Assembly: GCF_001428505.1 (NCBI RefSeq)
Contig: NZ_LMHU01000005.1
Coordinates: 1 to 64,000 of the forward strand
Direction: 5' to 3'
Origin: Terrabacter sp. Root181
GTDB taxonomy: Bacteria > Actinomycetota > Actinomycetes > Actinomycetales > Dermatophilaceae
Length of the DNA stretch: 64,000 nucleotides
Part shown: positions 1-7,450 of the stretch, one piece after another
How the letters are laid out: each line of letters starts with the position of its first letter
Numbering within the stretch: the stretch's first letter is position 1
Notes under the pieces: model-generated
The model's database searches: none
What the model was told of the DNA's origin: nothing
The model's input: the letters and a program-made list of their open reading frames with translations, nothing else
Made by a program: the position numbers and the translations under genes

Positions 1-145
1 CGAAGGCCAGAAAAGTATGAGTGCTGACCCGCCAGCCGCTACCGGAACCGAGCCTCCCAGCAACACCAGGCACCCGGCTAGAACCCATGAGATGAGTGTA
101 GGAGACTCGATCTGCAGGACTGGATGCCAGCCGTGGGATGCAGGA

Positions 146-1027
146 TCAGACGGTGTCCCAGTTGTGCTCGCTGATCCAGCGCACAAGCGATAGGGGCTCG
201 ACGCCAAACTGCGCGCGCGTCGCCGTCATGTCGACGGCCCCCGTACCGCGCCGGATCATGGACCTGACTTGCGCCGCGACCTCGAAGGCGACAGTTTCGC
301 CAAAGATGGGCGCCAGCGCTCGCTCGTAGTCGTCGGGGTCGATGGGCAGGTAGCTCAGTGAACGCCCCATCACCTCACCGAACCGCGCGGCGATGTCGTC
401 GCCGGTGAGCGCCTCGGGTCCCCCTACGTCGAACTCCTGCCCTGCCAGGTCGCCACGCTCGAGCGCGGCCACTGCGTACGCGGCCGTTTCTTCCGCCGAG
501 ACCCACGACATCGGGAACTGGGCGGGCAGCGGGAATGCCACGACACCTGACTCGACGATGCCCGGCCTGATCCATGGGCCCAGGAAGATCTCGTAGTAGA
601 AGGTCGGGCGAATCACGACGCTCGGGATTCCGCTGGCGCGCAGGTAGTCGACGACCTCCTGCCGAGCCTGGTAGGCGTGCACATCCTCACCGGATATGAC
701 GTGGGCGCTGGTGTTGAACACCACGAGGTCCACCCCGGCCGCTTTGGCGGCGTCGACGGCGTTGCGGCCATAGGCCTCGTGCAGCTCGAAGTCGTACTGC
801 AAGGGCAGTTGGAGGACTACGCGCTCGATGCCCTCATTCGCCGCCGCGAGACTTTCCCGGTCACCGAGGTCGGCCACCGCGACCTCGGCGCCGCGAGCGG
901 CCCAGTGGGCGGCGTGGTCTGCGTCGCGTGTCACCACCCGCGTGTTCTTGCCCTGTTTGAGCAGCTGGTCCTCGACCGGAGTTCCTTGGGTGCCCGTTGC
1001 ACCGTAAACGAGCACAGTTCCAGCCAT
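146..1027 (-). CDS. NmrA-like NAD(P)-binding protein
   Basis: A 293-residue protein of the NmrA / atypical short-chain dehydrogenase family, which binds NAD(P) and acts as a redox sensor or quinone/isoflavone-type reductase. The N-terminus carries the dinucleotide-binding glycine motif G-A-T-G-T-Q-G (about residues 9-15) after a short hydrophobic beta strand, followed by the dinucleotide-fold pattern through residue ~130. The length is normal for the family. The ATG at 1027 is preceded by a good GGAGG ribosome site. It is a single gene reading left, in the less GC-rich first 5 kb. The substrate cannot be told from sequence. Confidence 0.85.
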   Translation of the reverse strand: MAGTVLVYGATGTQGTPVEDQLLKQGKNTRVVTRDADHAAHWAARGAEVAVADLGDRESLAAANEGIERVVLQLPLQYDFELHEAYGRNAVDAAKAAGVDLVVFNTSAHVISGEDVHAYQARQEVVDYLRASGIPSVVIRPTFYYEIFLGPWIRPGIVESGVVAFPLPAQFPMSWVSAEETAAYAVAALERGDLAGQEFDVGGPEALTGDDIAARFGEVMGRSLSYLPIDPDDYERALAPIFGETVAFEVAAQVRSMIRRGTGAVDMTATRAQFGVEPLSLVRWISEHNWDTV

Positions 1028-1354
1028 TGTCGTTCCTCCAGTACTGACGACGGCGCACCGGACAGTGCGGCCCCGAGGATCCTCATGATCGTCCTCGCGG
1101 GTTCTGGTCGTCTACTGCTTCCAAGCCCCACCTTGAGGTGACAGCGCAGTGATCCACAAGATCCGGAGCCCGTTTAGGTGCCGACCTTTAGAGGAGAGCA
1201 GGCGTCCGACATCACGAAGATCCATTCGGAACCAACAATCATCGGCCGTATCGGCAGGATCCATCGGGGCTTGGCCCGGGACTTGACCCCTGGCCGGAGC
1301 AGTTACCGCTGCGGTACTGCTCATCATCTGACCACCCGGACAGGTGAAGGCAAA

Positions 1355-1382
1355 GCGAAGCCCCATCACGTGGGGGCTTCGC
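1355..1382. terminator. Hairpin, 10-bp perfect stem
   Basis: The arms GCGAAGCCCC (1355-1364) and GGGGCTTCGC (1373-1382) pair perfectly around an 8-base loop. No T-tract is obvious, as is common for actinobacterial terminators. It is not adjacent to a clear gene end, so its function is uncertain. Confidence 0.5.
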
Positions 1383-1513
1383 GCAGGCTGGGAGTTGCGT
1401 GGGCGCCCCGAGGCGTCTGGTGCCCGCGACTGCGCGCCGAAGTTGATGCCCAGCCCCGCTCGTGCGGCTTGCTCTGGGGGCGGAGGTCAGGCGGCTACAT
1501 GGTGCGAGCCGGG

Positions 1514-1549
1514 CCTGATGTCCGCGCCGGGTCCGGCGCGGACATCAGG
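1514..1549 (-). terminator. Strong hairpin just after the OsmC stop
   Basis: A 17-bp perfect inverted repeat (1514-1530 and 1533-1549) is separated by only 2 bases. It begins 10 bases downstream of the OsmC stop codon on the minus strand, the place expected of an intrinsic terminator. Confidence 0.75.
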
Positions 1550-1558
1550 TGGATCACC

Positions 1559-2116
1559 TCAGGCGCGTGCAACGTCGATGGTCACGGCGACCGGGTTGGT
1601 GATCGTGTCCCGGACGGGCGAGAAGCGGGTGAGGGCGGCCAGCTCGGCGACCTGCTCGTCGTCGAACTCGCCGGCGACCTTGATGCTCACCTGGATCTGC
1701 TGGTAGCCGGGGCGGACGTTGCCGTCGAGGCCGAGGAAGCCCTGCACGTCCAGGTCCCCTTCGACCGTGCACTCCAAGCCCTGCAGCGCCATGCCGCGGG
1801 CGGCGGCGTGGTAAACGACGGTGCCTGCCAGGCAGGCTGCGAGGGCCTGCAGGGCGAACTCGCCAGCGTTGGGGGCCCGGTTCTCACCGAGCAGGACCGG
1901 CGGTTCGTCGCTGTCGACGAGGAACGGCTGGGCGCGGGTGGTGTCCTCCTGGCCCGCGCCGTAGAAGCCCTGGATCGTGGTGCGGCTGTGGCCGCCGTCG
2001 ACCCAGTGGTTCCGTGCGCGGAACTGGAACCGTCCCAGACCGGGGTCGGCCGTGACGGCTTCGATGGTGGCGTTCAGGCGCTCGAGGTCGACGCCGTTGA
2101 CGGTGCTGATGCTCAT
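1559..2116 (-). CDS. OsmC-family peroxide-reducing protein
   Basis: A 185-residue OsmC/Ohr-like protein; the family uses two cysteines to reduce organic hydroperoxides. Both are present: one in the conserved L-A-A-C-L-A-G helix in mid-protein and one in G-L-E-C-T-V about 38 residues later, with the family pattern N-A-G-E-F-A-L-Q-A-L just before the first. I chose the ATG at 2116 because it follows a GAGAGGAAA ribosome site. A longer reading frame starting at 2254 would run through the operator and is unlikely. It is divergent from a TetR gene over a perfect inverted repeat, so TetR control in response to an electrophile or peroxide is likely. Confidence 0.88.
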   Translation of the reverse strand: MSISTVNGVDLERLNATIEAVTADPGLGRFQFRARNHWVDGGHSRTTIQGFYGAGQEDTTRAQPFLVDSDEPPVLLGENRAPNAGEFALQALAACLAGTVVYHAAARGMALQGLECTVEGDLDVQGFLGLDGNVRPGYQQIQVSIKVAGEFDDEQVAELAALTRFSPVRDTITNPVAVTIDVARA

Positions 2117-2175
2117 AGTGGTTTCCTCTCGGGTGTTGAGTGGTTCGACCGCGCCCGACCTTCCACCGATAGTTG

Positions 2176-2224
2176 GCACGATCGGTCGTACTACTTGGTG
2201 GCGTGACAGTACGACCGATCGTGC
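2176..2224. promoter_or_regulatory. TetR operator, 16-bp perfect inverted repeat
   Basis: Arms GCACGATCGGTCGTAC (2176-2191) and its exact complement (2209-2224) flank a 17-base spacer in the osmC/tetR intergenic region. Each arm also contains the self-complementary core CGATCG. A sigma-70-like promoter for tetR fits inside: GTGACA (2203-2208), 16 bases, TATGTT (2225-2230), so the right arm lies between its -35 and -10. Occupancy would block transcription of tetR and probably osmC. Confidence 0.85.
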
Positions 2225-2237
2225 TATGTTGTCAATC

Positions 2238-2891
2238 ATGACGAGCGATACCACGAGCCAGGTGAGACCCCGGCCGCGTCAGCGGCGTGCAGACGGGGAG
2301 CGCACTCGCCGGGCCATCCTGAGCAGGGCCGCGTCGCTGGCCACCGTCGACGGACTGGAGGGACTCTCCATCGGAAACCTGGCGGCCGCGACCGGGATCA
2401 GCAAGAGCGGTCTCTACGCGCACTTCGGGTCCAAGGAGGAGCTGCAGCTGGCCACCGTGGAGGAAGCGGAGCGCATCCTTAAGGAGGAAGTGGTGCAGCC
2501 GGCGCTCGCCGCCGCACCCGGCCTGGGTCAGTTGGCGGCGGCGTGCGAGGCGTTCTTCAGCTACGTGGAACGTCGCGTCTTCCCCGGCGGCTGCTTCTTC
2601 GCAGCCACCTCGCTGGAGATGGGAGCGCGCCCCGGGCCGGTCAGGGATCGCCTCGCCACTGTCCAGTCCGACTTCACGGCCCTGCTGCGCTCCTTTGCGG
2701 GGACCGCGATCAAGCAGCATGAGCTTGCCGCCCATGAGGACCCCGACCGGCTCGCCTTCGAGCTCCACGCGATCCTTCTGGGCGCCGACACCAAGTTCGT
2801 CCTGCATGACGACCCGGCCGTTATGTCCCTCGCCCGCGAAGTCATCAGCCACCGGCTGGGACTGGACACCATCGCCGACGCCCCCACGTGA
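2238..2891 (+). CDS. TetR-family transcriptional repressor
   Basis: A 217-residue TetR regulator. The N-terminal helix-turn-helix spans about residues 22-65 (R-R-A-I-L-S-R-A-A-S ... G-I-S-K-S-G-L-Y-A-H-F-G-S-K-E-E-L), and the rest is the helical ligand-binding domain. In-frame ATGs exist at 2226 and 2238. I prefer 2238 because the -10 box TATGTT covers 2225-2230 and predicts a start of transcription at about 2237, that is, a leaderless mRNA. No ribosome site precedes either ATG. It probably represses itself and the divergent osmC gene. The ligand is unknown. Confidence 0.88.
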   Translation: MTSDTTSQVRPRPRQRRADGERTRRAILSRAASLATVDGLEGLSIGNLAAATGISKSGLYAHFGSKEELQLATVEEAERILKEEVVQPALAAAPGLGQLAAACEAFFSYVERRVFPGGCFFAATSLEMGARPGPVRDRLATVQSDFTALLRSFAGTAIKQHELAAHEDPDRLAFELHAILLGADTKFVLHDDPAVMSLAREVISHRLGLDTIADAPT

Positions 2892-3057
2892 GCTCGCCCA
2901 GGGCGGTCGCTGCAGACGGAAGTCCAGCGCCGGGGAGCACGTTGACGAACATGAGCGCGCCACGGGCACCGAGTACGCGCCCGGTCACCGTGATGAGGCT
3001 GCGTATGGCAGGTTCCTCCAACAAGCCCTTGCCCACGGTATCGACGTACGTCCCTTG

Positions 3058-3384
3058 CTAGCCGAGCGAGACGCGCCCAAACCTGAGCTTCACCCGGCTT
3101 AGTAGTGACGACGCTGCCCCGGGCGAGCCCGGCCCGACGGACGAGTAGTTGCCCACCAACTGCAGCACCGCACAGCCCATCAGCAGACACTCGACGCCTC
3201 GCATCTGGGTGAGCAGCCCGCGAACCAAGAGCACCGACACCACCGTCGGGCCGACCGTTTCCAGTCCGAGTAATCTGGACGGTCCGAACTCGGCGACGTT
3301 GTGGACGACCAGGCCGAGCCATGACAGCGCGACGGGTGGGACGACGGTCGTGGCCGGAGTGGCCCAGTCAGGCGATGCCGTCAC
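3058..3384 (-). CDS. Small hydrophobic protein coupled to hydrolase, ends at an in-frame TAG
   Basis: A 108-residue unknown protein with at least two hydrophobic stretches (about residues 13-30 and 45-80), probably membrane-bound. Its GTG start (3384) overlaps the TGA of the upstream alpha/beta-hydrolase as GTGA, which argues for translational coupling. The frame stays open after the TAG at 3058-3060, down to 2845, with sensible amino-acid content (62 more residues after an internal GTG at 3036). The gene may therefore have been truncated by an amber mutation. The downstream part runs into the 3' end of the convergent tetR gene. I recognise no family. Confidence 0.5.
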   Translation of the reverse strand: MTASPDWATPATTVVPPVALSWLGLVVHNVAEFGPSRLLGLETVGPTVVSVLLVRGLLTQMRGVECLLMGCAVLQLVGNYSSVGPGSPGAASSLLSRVKLRFGRVSLG

Positions 3385-4229
3385 TGCACCGTCGGCCGCC
3401 GTTCGGAGACAGTCGCTGCGTCCTCGGCTGCCCAGAAGTCGGCGACGAGTTGCGCCGTGGTGGCCGGTACCTCCAGCGGCACGAGGTAGGCGGCGTCCGG
3501 GACGATCGCCACGCCACCGGACGGGAGTAGTCGAGTTGCTTCTTGTGCCTGCGCGGGCGTGAAACCGTGGTGGTCGGCGCCCGTGATGATCAGAGTGGGC
3601 TGGGCGACGTGCCGGAGCGGGTCGCTCAGGTCGGTCCTGTGCAGCGAGACCGAGGTGATCGCGTTGCGCAACATTCGCCGATCCGCACGGCGCAGGCAGT
3701 CATGGACGAGGTCCACGGCCTCCGCGTCGCCGGCCCGGGTCCGGGGCGACAGCAGCACCTTGCTGGTGCCGTTGACCACCGCCGGCGAGGGCCCCGACGC
3801 CCGGTACAGGCCGAGAAGCAGATAAGTGCGCGCCCGCTCTAGCGGGCTCAGGGCTGCGATCGGGCTGCCCAGCATGACCAGGGTCCGGACGCGGCTGGGA
3901 TGCCGCGTCGCTGCAAGAACGCCGACGTGACCGCCCCAGGCGTTGCCCACCCAGTCCACCGGCCTCTGGACCCCGAGTTCGTCGAGGATCGTGATGGCGG
4001 CATCGGCGCACTCCTCGCTGCTATAGCGGCGACCGGGATCTGTGCTGTTCCCGTGCCCCGGCCCGGTGACGATCAGCAGCTGCCGTCCGCCCTGAATCAG
4101 CGGCACGAGCCGTTTCCATGATCGGTCGTCCACGAACAGGCTGTGCCACAGCACCACCGGCTGACCCTGACCCAGGACCTGGACCTTCAGGTGCCCGACA
4201 GCCGTTTCCACGATGTGTTGCTCTTGCAT
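3381..4229 (-). CDS. Alpha/beta-hydrolase fold protein lacking catalytic Ser and His
   Basis: A 282-residue alpha/beta-hydrolase-like protein. The fold markers are present: the V-V-L-W-H-S oxyanion strand, the P-G-H-G turn near residue 57-60, and the I-T-G-A-D strand near the C-terminal acid. The nucleophile elbow, however, reads G-N-A-W-G-G with Ala97 where Ser is expected, and the usual C-terminal G-H is replaced by A-Y in V-P-D-A-A-Y-L-V-P-L-E. It therefore looks catalytically inactive. I chose the ATG at 4229 because it follows GGAGG; a longer frame to 4271 would cross the operator. It is divergent from a TetR gene and overlaps the next small gene by GTGA. Confidence 0.8.
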   Translation of the reverse strand: MQEQHIVETAVGHLKVQVLGQGQPVVLWHSLFVDDRSWKRLVPLIQGGRQLLIVTGPGHGNSTDPGRRYSSEECADAAITILDELGVQRPVDWVGNAWGGHVGVLAATRHPSRVRTLVMLGSPIAALSPLERARTYLLLGLYRASGPSPAVVNGTSKVLLSPRTRAGDAEAVDLVHDCLRRADRRMLRNAITSVSLHRTDLSDPLRHVAQPTLIITGADHHGFTPAQAQEATRLLPSGGVAIVPDAAYLVPLEVPATTAQLVADFWAAEDAATVSERRPTVQ

Positions 4230-4238
4230 GACGCCTCC

Positions 4239-4253
4239 GTTGACAGTGTCAAC
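4239..4253. promoter_or_regulatory. TetR operator copy 1 (TTGACA-G-TGTCAA)
   Basis: The palindrome GTTGACAGTGTCAAC has a single central base and lies just upstream of the hydrolase gene. Its TTGACA can also serve as the -35 box of the rightward tetR promoter, with GATACC at 4264-4269 as the -10. Confidence 0.8.
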
Positions 4254-4272
4254 CTCTAGTGTCGATACCATT

Positions 4273-4289
4273 GGTTGACAGTGTCAACC
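4273..4289. promoter_or_regulatory. TetR operator copy 2 (GGTTGACA-G-TGTCAACC)
   Basis: This second 17-bp palindrome shares the core of copy 1, with centres 35 bp apart (4246 and 4281). Read leftward, its TTGACA can be the -35 of the hydrolase promoter, so one repressor could close both divergent promoters. Confidence 0.8.
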
Positions 4290-4309
4290 CCCCAGATGTG
4301 GAGGAAGGG

Positions 4310-4993
4310 ATGGACAGCGCACCGGAGGTGGTGGGCACCGGCGACGCGCTGGACCGTCGCCTGGTTCAAGCAGCCGTCAAGGCGCTAGAGGACACGCCCG
4401 CTGACGCGCTGAGCTTGCGACAAGTCGCCCAGTCCCTCGGCGTGAGTCACCAGGCTCCCTACGTGCACTTCGGCTCCAAGCGCCGGTTCCTGGCGGCGGT
4501 GGCAGGCGCCGGGCTGCAGAGTGCCGCCGACGACGCCGCGGCAGCCGTCGCCGCCAGCCCCGATTCGTTGAGCCGGTTGCATGCCCTGACGGGCGCCTAC
4601 CTGTCCTTCATTCGCGACCGGCCCCATCTGCACGACCTGGCCTACGGGCCCGCCATCGCCAAACGAGACCACCCGGCGCTGCAGCGCGCAGCAGCCGAAT
4701 ACTGGTCCTTGCTCCACGACACCGTCGCAGCGTGTCAACCCCCCGGCATTGCCGAGGAAGAGGTGCTCCGCCGTTCCGCCGCCACCTGGGGGACCGTCTA
4801 CGGCATCACCCGACTGGTCACCTTTCACCAGATACCCCAGTCGGTGCCCGCGGATGCGGACACGCTCGTCCACGCCGCAATCGACGCGCTCTTCACCGGA
4901 TGGCAAACCCAGCGGATCACTCGCGAACCCTCCGACCACAACACGCCGAGAACGTCGCCATCCCCCCACAACGATGAGGCGGTTAGCCCATAG
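4310..4993 (+). CDS. TetR-family repressor, WHG-type C-terminal domain
   Basis: A 227-residue TetR regulator. The DNA-binding region (about residues 15-65) includes S-L-R-Q-V-A-Q-S-L-G-V-S-H-Q-A-P-Y-V-H-F. The C-terminal half resembles the WHG-type ligand domain (W-G-T-V-Y-G-I-T-R-L near residue 170). The ATG at 4310 sits directly behind GGAGGAAGGG; an in-frame start at 4259 would place coding sequence over the operator. It probably controls itself and the divergent hydrolase pair through the two palindromes upstream. The inducer is unknown. Confidence 0.87.
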   Translation: MDSAPEVVGTGDALDRRLVQAAVKALEDTPADALSLRQVAQSLGVSHQAPYVHFGSKRRFLAAVAGAGLQSAADDAAAAVAASPDSLSRLHALTGAYLSFIRDRPHLHDLAYGPAIAKRDHPALQRAAAEYWSLLHDTVAACQPPGIAEEEVLRRSAATWGTVYGITRLVTFHQIPQSVPADADTLVHAAIDALFTGWQTQRITREPSDHNTPRTSPSPHNDEAVSP

Positions 4994-5061
4994 TGGGCGC
5001 TGAGCCTCTAGCCCTATCTGGGCGGTATGGGCTACGTGCAGGGAGTCCATCGCTCAGCAGC

Positions 5062-5105
5062 GAAACGGCCGGGGTGCGACGTGTTGTCGTGACCCCGGCC
5101 GTTTC
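5062..5105. terminator. Bidirectional terminator
   Basis: 14-base arms GAAACGGCCGGGGT (5062-5075) and their exact complement (5092-5105) enclose a 16-base loop that itself contains a 4-bp stem. The hairpin lies between the convergent tetR and GH35 genes and ends with the A/T-rich flanks typical of two-way terminators. Confidence 0.85.
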
Positions 5106-5119
5106 TCGTGCCTCTGACT

Positions 5120-7450
5120 TCAGGGCCGCAGAGCGTGCTCCCCCGGGGCCAGCTCCACGGGCAGGCCGTCGACGATGACCGTCGTGCCGCCGTCCTCGTC
5201 GAGGCCGGGGCGGAAGTGCACCGTGCCGTCCGCGTCCACGCCGGCGATCTCCGCGGACGCCCAGTCCAGACGACGCCCCGCGACGTCGAGGCCGAGGGGC
5301 AGGATGTGCCCCGACCGCGGCGGCACCTGCAGGGTGGTGCCGACCGCGATCGGGGTGCCGTCGAGGGCGACCGTCACCGTGGCCCGTGCGCCCGAGGTGT
5401 TGATGACGTGCAGGGCCCGCTGGCCGTCGTCGGTGACCGTCGTCGTGGCGAAGACGCCCGGCCACTGGGTCTCGAGGCGCAGCCCAGGGGTCACCCCGAG
5501 GCTCGAGAGGGCCCGGTCGAAGAGCACCGGGTCCGAGGGGACCTGGGCCGCGAGGACGATCGCCCGCCCCTCGCCGAGCGGCACGTCGACGCCGCACACG
5601 GCGCCGTAGACGTCCGTCAGGACGACATCGCCACGCTCGTGCGACAGAGCCTGCACCCAACCAGCCCGCATCTCGGGCCACGGCTGCGCCCACCCGTGGG
5701 CGACGAGCGACGGGTAGTAGTGGCCGGTGTCGCGCACCACCTCACCGCCTCTGATCCCGAGGGCGTCCGCCAGCAGCGTGCACGGCGAGCCGTCCAGGTC
5801 GCGCTCCGGGACGCGGCCGAGGAGCACGACGTTGCCGCCGGCGCTGACGTGACCGACGAGCCGCTCCTGGACGACTCTCGACAGGTAACGCCCGGTGCCG
5901 ACGAGCACGGTGCTGCCAGGCTTCGGGTCGCGCCGCTCGAGATGCGTTGCCCCGTAACGGAACCCGCCGAGCAGGAGTGAGCGTGCCAGCGCCTTGCGCT
6001 CGCCGGCGCCGCGGTGCGACGTCAGGTCGTCGACGACCTCGGTCATGAGCTCGGAGCCCGGGTGGTGATACTCCGTCATGTACGCATCGAGCACGAGTCC
6101 CAGCGAGAGGTCGTCGTGGTCCTCGTCCATGCGGGCGAGCCACGGCTCGTTGGCCTTGACCGCCAGCACTCCCTGCCGCGTCGCCTCGTAGGCGTAGCCG
6201 CGCTGCCCCTCGGGCCCGACGGGCGCGGCCGTGCCGTGGCGCTCGCCGGTGAAGCTGATCCGGTCGTTGCCGTCGTCGATGCGCTCGTCGAGTGGCGGGT
6301 TGATGCCGCCGGCGAAGAGGTAGTAGTTGACGAGCCGGTTGCCCTGGGCGAGGCAGAGACGCGTCTTGAGGTCGGCCGTCGAGGGGTCGTGCTGCATCTC
6401 GGCCCCGGCGCCGTAGTCACCCGACCCGGCCTCGAACTCGAGCGAGGTGAGCGGCTGGTCGCCGTCGTGCACCGCGGCCATGTAGGCGTTGATGACGTAG
6501 AGGTCGGTCATGGTGTCGAGCGTGGCCTCGCCGAGGTAGTGGTCGGACCCCGAGACCATCCCCGGGATGCCGGCATACGTGTCGACGAGCTGGCTGATGC
6601 CGATGGGGAACGGCGCGCCGTTGCCACCCTCGGTGCCGTGGATGTTGACGAAGAACGGCACGCCCGCGACGCCGCGCTCCTCGCACATCCGGCGCAGCGC
6701 CGCGACGTAGTCGGCGAAGCGGCGGCGCATGAAGAGGCCGAGGTCGAGCCGGAGCGCTCCGGCCCACTCCTCCTTGGGGGAGCGGACGACCTGCGCCCAG
6801 CCCTCCTCACCCGGCGCGACGGCATACGGCTGGTCGGCGCCGTGACGCTCGCGGACGAAGTCGCCGAACGCCTCGACGAGCCCGTCGGTGAGGTCGGGCG
6901 AGTTCGTCACCCAGGCGAGCATGCCGACCTCGTTGTCGAGCTGGACGCCGATGATCGGGCCCCCGTCGGGCTGCAGCCGCGGTGCGAGCACCGGCATGAT
7001 CGCGTCGAACCACCGCGCGCTCTCCGACTGGAACGCCGGCGCCAGGTAGTCGACCGTGCTCGAGCTGACCTGCTCGCCGTCCCAGCCGACCGGGCTGACC
7101 TCGGGGTGGTCGCGGTAGACGCTGAACGGGATGCCCTCGTTCTTCAGCTCGGCCATGATGAACGGTCCGGGCCGGGCGATGAAGCGCAGGCCCTTCGCGG
7201 CGGCGAGGTCGATGAACGCCCCGATGTCGCGCTCGGGCCGGGTCTCGCCGGTGACGTCGATGCTGCCGTCGGGCAGCTCGTGGAAGATCCACGGGATGTA
7301 GGAGGCGACGGTGTCGCAGCCGGCCTCGACGAGCAGGTCGAGGCGCTGGCCCCACTCCGCGCGCGCGACGCGGAAGTAGTGCACCTCGCCCGACATGACG
7401 ATGCGGGGCTCGCCGTCGATGCGGATCTGGCGGTGGACGGTCTCGATCAT
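5120..7450 (-). CDS. GH35 family enzyme (beta-galactosidase or beta-1,2-glucan-acting)
   Basis: A 776-residue glycoside hydrolase of family 35. The N-terminal TIM barrel shows G-E-V-H-Y-F-R (21-27), Y-I-P-W-I-F-H-E (51-58), the acid/base in Q-L-D-N-E-V-G (Glu174) and the probable nucleophile in S-L-E-F-E-A-G (Glu338). The C-terminal half has beta-sandwich character. There is no signal peptide, so it acts in the cytoplasm. GH35 enzymes are mostly beta-galactosidases, but the family also contains a 1,2-beta-oligoglucan glucosyltransferase, and the neighbours here favour the latter. It is the last gene of a GH94-GH3-GH35 operon, its ATG overlapping the GH3 stop (ATGA). Confidence 0.88.
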   Translation of the reverse strand: MIETVHRQIRIDGEPRIVMSGEVHYFRVARAEWGQRLDLLVEAGCDTVASYIPWIFHELPDGSIDVTGETRPERDIGAFIDLAAAKGLRFIARPGPFIMAELKNEGIPFSVYRDHPEVSPVGWDGEQVSSSTVDYLAPAFQSESARWFDAIMPVLAPRLQPDGGPIIGVQLDNEVGMLAWVTNSPDLTDGLVEAFGDFVRERHGADQPYAVAPGEEGWAQVVRSPKEEWAGALRLDLGLFMRRRFADYVAALRRMCEERGVAGVPFFVNIHGTEGGNGAPFPIGISQLVDTYAGIPGMVSGSDHYLGEATLDTMTDLYVINAYMAAVHDGDQPLTSLEFEAGSGDYGAGAEMQHDPSTADLKTRLCLAQGNRLVNYYLFAGGINPPLDERIDDGNDRISFTGERHGTAAPVGPEGQRGYAYEATRQGVLAVKANEPWLARMDEDHDDLSLGLVLDAYMTEYHHPGSELMTEVVDDLTSHRGAGERKALARSLLLGGFRYGATHLERRDPKPGSTVLVGTGRYLSRVVQERLVGHVSAGGNVVLLGRVPERDLDGSPCTLLADALGIRGGEVVRDTGHYYPSLVAHGWAQPWPEMRAGWVQALSHERGDVVLTDVYGAVCGVDVPLGEGRAIVLAAQVPSDPVLFDRALSSLGVTPGLRLETQWPGVFATTTVTDDGQRALHVINTSGARATVTVALDGTPIAVGTTLQVPPRSGHILPLGLDVAGRRLDWASAEIAGVDADGTVHFRPGLDEDGGTTVIVDGLPVELAPGEHALRP

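Larger units (their letters stand above)
1028..1558. other. Intergenic stretch with two hairpins, no convincing gene
   Basis: About 530 bases separate the NmrA-like gene from the OsmC gene. Open frames here lack good codon bias and ribosome sites. The stretch holds two strong inverted repeats, listed separately at 1355-1382 and 1514-1549. I see nothing else that I can support. Confidence 0.6.

Noticed and set aside
1178-2206. 342-codon plus-strand frame across the OsmC region
   Set aside because: It is antisense to the OsmC gene, and its first part has no coding bias.
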